Notes under the pieces: generated by a model
Seen by the model: only the letters and a program-made list of their open reading frames with translations
Told to the model about the DNA's origin: nothing
The model's database searches: none
Made by a program: the position numbers and the translations under genes
Shown: positions 60,014 through 64,000 of the stretch, piece by piece
Layout of the letters: each line of letters begins with the position of its first letter
Position numbering within the stretch: the stretch's first letter is position 1
DNA from: Synechococcus sp. UW179A
GTDB lineage: Bacteria; Cyanobacteriota; Cyanobacteriia; PCC-6307; Cyanobiaceae
NCBI RefSeq assembly: GCF_900473965.1
Contig: NZ_UCNJ01000012.1
Span: forward strand, 124,001-188,000
Length of the DNA stretch: 64,000 nucleotides
Reading direction: 5' to 3'

Positions 60014-60074
60014 GGTTTTAAAGAGTGAATGTTTGGAGGCCTTGCCTCCTGGACTCCTTCAAGATCACAGCTCT

Positions 60075-60137
60075 TCTGGTTAACCCCACTACACAGCTCT
60101 GGTGTAGACCCTGCGAGGTTCTGGTGAGCTCCTGGTG
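60075..60137 (-). promoter_or_regulatory. phased TCTGGTG repeats, copy 5
   Basis: Repeats begin at 60075 (TCTGGTT), 60098, 60120 and 60131 (CCTGGTG): spacing 23-22-11. They are 62-124 bp upstream of the start at 60013. The hairpin at 60035-60049 is GGAGGC-AAG-GCCTCC on the gene strand, with a compensated A-T pair relative to copies 1 and 3. Confidence 0.68.
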
Positions 60138-60160
60138 AATAGCTCAGAACTCAGTGTCTG

Positions 60161-60613
60161 AATCGGTTTCAATCATGATCCTTGAAGCTCTTGAGAACGT
60201 CATCCATGTCGCCATCAGCCCCTGGCATGCCTGCGTCCACATCAGCCACGGCGTTTCATGGTCACGTCCTGATGTCTGCAGCATCGTTCGCACTATTGGA
60301 CTGATCACGAGGTGCAGATTCTGGAAAAGGCTTGGTGCCCTGGATTGAATGAACAGCGGCAGTCAGAGCATCATTATCACAGCCAGGTTGAAAACGAGAT
60401 GGCACTCCTGAGGACGCAGCTGCTGCTCATTGGCCGTCCTGCTGTAATCACTCCAGACCATCGCGGTAAGTTCCCCTAGTGGTGGTGTCCAGACATCAGA
60501 AGCTTGAGCAGCGGATTGACGTCCCACACGATGGGTATACGAGTCAAAACAGGATCTTTCCTGATGGGCAGAATTGAAATACCCTGGAATTCTAAAATAT
60601 TTGCTCGCGAACA
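60161..60613 (+). other. about 450 bp without a well-supported gene
   Basis: A 64-codon plus-strand frame (60154-60348) and a minus-strand frame (60363-60656) lack domain signals. Confidence 0.35.
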
Positions 60614-60964
60614 ATGATCGGTAGGTTGTTCCCGTATTTATTGTGCCTTGGCACAATTGCTGTAAGCCCTATGGCCTCTGCGAGTGTACCGGAAGTTATT
60701 CTTATCGTGCTCCCCTTGAAGTCAGAAACTCTTAGCCAATGCGAAGATTCATCGATCAGATTTCTTCGAGCAAATGGATTTGGGACTAGTGTCCGTCGGG
60801 AGGGGGCTGAGTTCGTAAAAATATTTGGTAAAAAGCTAAATAATAGTTTCAGCTTACAGATTGAATGTGATCAGCTCCTCAAAACAAAAGCACTTGCTTT
60901 TTCGCATCCACGTACTTCAAGTCAACTGTCAGTGGATTCAATCATTAACGGTTTGCTTTACTGA
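60614..60964 (+). CDS. exported hypothetical protein
   Basis: 116 residues with a signal peptide (LFPYLLCLGTIAVSPMASAS). The mature part is alpha/beta: VILIVLPLKSETLSQCEDSS, IRFLRANGFGTSVRREGAEF, SFSLQIECDQLLKTKALAFS, with two Cys. It looks like a small ferredoxin-like fold. Convergent with the helicase gene 53 bp away, so it is the last accessory gene before the repair operon. Confidence 0.55.
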   Translation: MIGRLFPYLLCLGTIAVSPMASASVPEVILIVLPLKSETLSQCEDSSIRFLRANGFGTSVRREGAEFVKIFGKKLNNSFSLQIECDQLLKTKALAFSHPRTSSQLSVDSIINGLLY

Positions 60965-61017
60965 TTTTCCTGGATAATTCAGAGTATGGCTTGGTGGGCT
61001 ATGACCAACGGATGGAT

Positions 61018-63519
61018 TTATAACCCTTCCTGACGCAGTGCTGATTCCTGCATACGCTGAATCCTTTCCATAAGCGACTCGTTTGAAAGCGGTCCAGATT
61101 GAAGCCGCTCAACTAGTAGTGGAAATGCCAGTGGTGTTGGACGAGGTGTATTGCAGTGCAGCGTTTCTCCACGTTTCATTCTTTGCAATGCGCTGCGAAG
61201 TCGTGTCAGTTCAAGCTGTTCCTGTAGCACTTCCTGTTGCGCTTGCCGAACGAGAAGATTATTGGGCTCATGTTTGTTTAATACTTCCCACAGCAGTGAT
61301 CCGCTGATCTGCAATTGTCCTGCTGTTTTGCTCTTCCCTGGGAAGCCCTGAACAAGCAAACCTGCAACCTGGGCAATACTGCGGAACCGGCGCCGACAAA
61401 GCTCCGAAAGATTCAATGCCTGTTCTAGATCTGTTTCCAGATCATTGTCGTCGAGTAGCTCCTCCAGATGCTCTTCCAGCAGGTCATCCATGGGATACCC
61501 CTTGGGTGCCAGTAGTTCAAAACCGTAGTCATTGACCGAGACCGTGATCGTGCCGCGATGGCGTCTTGTCAGTCTTGTAGCCCATAAAAAGCCCAGGCCC
61601 TCATGCACAAACCGACCCTCAAATGGATACACGTAAAGATGCATGCCTTCGCGCGTGCGGCAGGTTTCAATCAGCAACTGTTCACTGGATGGCAGAGTCG
61701 AAAGATCCATCTGTCGTTCAAAAAGTGGTTCGAGTGCCTTGAGCTCAGGTGTGTCCAATTCTCGACGCCCAGCCCGAGCAACCTCTTCTCGTAGGTGATG
61801 CGTCAGCAGATCTGACAGGGACATCTGCCCCCCTGCCCAGGCTGGAACCGCAGTGCTTTTTCTTGTTGTGGTCTTCACATAGGCGGTCATGTCGTGAAGT
61901 CTCACGAATTCCAGCTGACGTCCCGCGAAAAAGAACACATCCTTCGGCTTCAGCTGACTAATGAATGTCTCTTCAACATGTCCCAATACTGATCCCCGCA
62001 CAAATCGAACCCGGATTGCGGGAGCCGATGTGATTGTGCCGATGTTGAAACGATGCAGTCTTGCGATGGTGTTGTCGCGAATCACAAAACGCCCGTCATC
62101 CGTGCTCTCCAGCTTTCGGTAGCGGGGATAAGCACCGAGACAATCGCCACCGTGTTCGAGAAATCGCAGACACCACTCCCAGTCATTCTGTTCCAGCGTT
62201 CTGTATGAGCTTGTGCTGCGAATGGCATCAAGCGTTTCGTCAGGTCTGAAACCAGGTCCACACGCCAGTGTCGTCAGATGTTGCAGCAGCACGTCTAACG
62301 GTTGGTTGGGTGGGCGTCGTTCTTCCACCATGCCGTTGTCGAGCCCACGACGAACGGCGCTCAGTTCGAGTAGTTCCAGGGCATTGGTCGGCATGAACAG
62401 CACCTTTGATGTTCCACCGGGTAAGTGCGCTGAGCGTCCTGCACGCTGCAGCAGGCGCGCGAGATTTTTCGGTGAACCGATTTGAACAACTCGTTCAACG
62501 GGCTGAAAGTCCACTCCCAGATCAAGCGAGCTGGTGCAAACCACCCAGAGCATCGACCCCGCTTTGACAGCAGCTTCGATCGCCTCCCTTTCACTGCGAT
62601 CAAGGGCGCTGTGATGGAGGGCCAGCAAACCTTCCATCTCAGGGCAGGCGTAGCGCAGACACTGGAACCAGCGCTCAGCCTGATTGCGGGTATTGGTAAA
62701 CAGCAGAGTGCTGGTGCAGGGTTCCATTTGCCCGATTAGATCTTCGTAACGCCTCAATCCGAGGTGACCACCCCACGGAAATCCATCGATGCTGTCGGGA
62801 AGGATGCTCGTGACATCCAGTCCCCGCTTGGGGGCTCCAGTGATCAGGCATGGCTCATAACCCTCGCCAAGGGCATGCCGGGCTGATTCCTCAAGATTTC
62901 CGATTGTGGCGCTGATAGCCCAGGTCTGCAGTTGAGGACGTTGTTGACGCAACCAGCTCAGTGCGAGTTCCGTCTGGACGCCTCGCTTGCTTCCAATCAG
63001 CTCATGCCACTCGTCAAGGATGACGGTCTCGAGGGTCTTGAACAATGATTCGCAATGGCGACCCGCCAGCAGTACGCAGAGTGATTCCGGTGTGGTGATC
63101 AGAATTTCAGGTGGGGTTCTGGTCTGGCGGTTTCGTTCAGCTGAAGCGGTATCTCCATTTCTGATCCCCACTCGCAAGGGCCAGCCCATGGTCTCGATCG
63201 GTTGCTTGAGTGCTACAGCAAGGTCACGGCTCAGTGCTCTTAATGGCGTGAGATATAGCAATCGGACACCCGACTGCACAGTGGGTGTCTCGAGCATGCG
63301 CGCGATTGGGCCCATCACGGCGGCATACGTTTTCCCTGACCCCGTTGGTACCTGGATCAGACCGCTGAACCCCTGCAGGTGGGCTTCCCATGTGCGGATC
63401 TGGAAGGGAAGCGGTGCCCACCCCTGATGTTCAAACCAGTCGAGGACCGGTGAAAGCAGCCGCTGCGGATTTCGGGCGCTCTTATTCCAATCGCGGTGGT
63501 CGTGAGATTTCTGATTCAC
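61018..63519 (-). CDS. ligase-associated DEXH-box helicase (Lhr type)
   Basis: 833 residues. N-terminal RecA domain with Walker A (VPTGSGKTYAAV), LYLTPLRALSRDLA, TTPESLCVLL, DEAH-like VILDEWHEL and motif III SATIGNLE. Second RecA domain with LLFTNTRNQAERWF, VVCTSSLDLGVDF and QRAGRSAH. Then the Lhr winged-helix and accessory domain (FFFAGRQLEFVRLHDMTAYV). These helicases work with ATP-dependent DNA ligase and PdeM in DNA damage repair. The GTG start at 63519 overlaps the ligase stop (GTGA), giving coupled translation. Confidence 0.9.
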   Translation of the reverse strand: MNQKSHDHRDWNKSARNPQRLLSPVLDWFEHQGWAPLPFQIRTWEAHLQGFSGLIQVPTGSGKTYAAVMGPIARMLETPTVQSGVRLLYLTPLRALSRDLAVALKQPIETMGWPLRVGIRNGDTASAERNRQTRTPPEILITTPESLCVLLAGRHCESLFKTLETVILDEWHELIGSKRGVQTELALSWLRQQRPQLQTWAISATIGNLEESARHALGEGYEPCLITGAPKRGLDVTSILPDSIDGFPWGGHLGLRRYEDLIGQMEPCTSTLLFTNTRNQAERWFQCLRYACPEMEGLLALHHSALDRSEREAIEAAVKAGSMLWVVCTSSLDLGVDFQPVERVVQIGSPKNLARLLQRAGRSAHLPGGTSKVLFMPTNALELLELSAVRRGLDNGMVEERRPPNQPLDVLLQHLTTLACGPGFRPDETLDAIRSTSSYRTLEQNDWEWCLRFLEHGGDCLGAYPRYRKLESTDDGRFVIRDNTIARLHRFNIGTITSAPAIRVRFVRGSVLGHVEETFISQLKPKDVFFFAGRQLEFVRLHDMTAYVKTTTRKSTAVPAWAGGQMSLSDLLTHHLREEVARAGRRELDTPELKALEPLFERQMDLSTLPSSEQLLIETCRTREGMHLYVYPFEGRFVHEGLGFLWATRLTRRHRGTITVSVNDYGFELLAPKGYPMDDLLEEHLEELLDDNDLETDLEQALNLSELCRRRFRSIAQVAGLLVQGFPGKSKTAGQLQISGSLLWEVLNKHEPNNLLVRQAQQEVLQEQLELTRLRSALQRMKRGETLHCNTPRPTPLAFPLLVERLQSGPLSNESLMERIQRMQESALRQEGL

Positions 63520-64000
63520 GTTGACTGCGTTCGGTTCACCAATTGATCGCAGAGCGTTTGAGCATCTTCGATGGTGTTGGCGTTGTCGGCCGTGCGGTCC
63601 CTCCGCCATCGCAGGATCCTGGGAAAACGAACCGCAAGTCCACACTTGTGACGCTTTGAGGCCTGAATGCCCTCAAATCCGATTTCGAAGACCAGTTCTG
63701 GGTCCACCGAACGGGTTGGACCGAAGCGTTCACGGGTGTGACCGCGGATCCATCGATCTAGTTCGAGGATTTCGGCATCGTTCAACCCGGAATAAGCCTT
63801 GGCAAACGTCACCAGCTGACGGGAGTTCGCTGGCTCTGATGGCCGGTCCCGGAGTGCAAAGGTGTAATCGGTGAACAGGTTGGCTCGGCGTCCGCGGCCA
63901 GCTTGTGCATAGATCAGCACCGCATCCAGGGTCATCGGATCGCGTTTGTGCTTCCACCAGTGTCCGCGCTTGCGACCACTCAGATAGGGGGACTCCAGAT
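63516..64000 (-). CDS. ATP-dependent DNA ligase, C-terminal part (start outside the window)
   Basis: 161 codons seen; the frame is open at the right edge. Motif V-like GRKRGHWWKHKRDPMTLDAV, then AVLIYAQAGRGRRANLFTDY, LELDRWIRGHTRERFGPTRS and VFEIGFEGIQASKRHKCGLA, RFPRILRWRRDR: the C-terminal OB-fold of the ATP-dependent ligase B type. The stop overlaps the helicase start. Together they form the core of the ligase-associated DNA damage response operon; the nuclease that often precedes the ligase would be beyond the window. Confidence 0.9.
   Translation of the reverse strand, partial: LESPYLSGRKRGHWWKHKRDPMTLDAVLIYAQAGRGRRANLFTDYTFALRDRPSEPANSRQLVTFAKAYSGLNDAEILELDRWIRGHTRERFGPTRSVDPELVFEIGFEGIQASKRHKCGLAVRFPRILRWRRDRTADNANTIEDAQTLCDQLVNRTQST

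Noticed and set aside
11400-61000. tRNA, integrase or attachment sites at the island borders
   Set aside because: Looked for tRNA-like cloverleaf ends, recombinase motifs and border repeats; none could be recognised by eye.

Overview
The window looks like a marine picocyanobacterial chromosome: Synechococcus of the marine cluster, or a low-light Prochlorococcus of the MIT9313 type. Support comes from a thylakoid photosystem I accumulation factor-like protein, a Ycf55-related DUF3685 protein, a SomA-type iron-uptake porin, PAP/fibrillin, many marine-cyanobacterial DUFs (DUF1651, DUF3104, DUF3721, DUF3764), and above all a large family of Nif11-leader precursor peptides of the prochlorosin type. 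Species cannot be fixed by eye.

Layout. Positions 1-13.6 kb are compact housekeeping DNA: a CofE-like protein, PSI accumulation factor, DUF3685, a Fur-family regulator, hisA, a CSP41-like epimerase, pgsA, CBS protein, L,D-transpeptidase, PdeM phosphoesterase, a GluR0-like potassium channel, and a PPC-glutaredoxin fusion. From about 13.9 to 34 kb lies an AT-richer accessory island dominated by precursor peptides. Positions 34.7-38.9 kb return to compact genes (porin, ZIP transporter, ABC ATPase, NUDIX). From 39 to 61 kb there is sparse accessory DNA: small unknown genes, decayed copies, four more Nif11 loci, and long stretches without genes. The right edge (61.0-64 kb) is a DNA repair operon: an Lhr-type helicase overlapping an ATP-dependent DNA ligase. 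Its usual partner PdeM lies about 50 kb away on the same strand at the left edge of the accessory DNA, which suggests that the island split a lig-lhr-pdeM operon.

Three precursor families share the island. (1) Nif11/prochlorosin-type peptides: 17 readable loci (one cut off just after its Gly-Gly) and 5 decayed ones, with conserved leaders and completely different Cys/Ser/Thr cores. Most sit in self-contained cassettes with their own promoter and terminator. (2) Short double-glycine peptides beginning MT-x-x-NT (18.7, 20.0 and 22.4 kb). (3) A tandem array of MED-K-N peptides ending in ELTEDELKGVSGG (23.3-26.5 kb) that surrounds a clostripain-type (C11) cysteine protease. No LanM-type synthetase, LanT-type transporter/protease or integrase is visible here, so the modifying and exporting enzymes must be elsewhere.

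The most unusual regulatory signal is an upstream element found five times, in front of both MT-x-x-NT peptides and MTQEQ-type Nif11 peptides. It has four direct repeats of TCTGGTG (CACCAGA on the gene strand) always spaced 23, 22 and 11 bp, that is, on one face of the helix, followed by a GC-rich hairpin near the start codon that carries compensatory changes. This suggests that two unrelated peptide families are under one response regulator. The C11 protease/MED array and this phased element are the best candidates for something not yet described.
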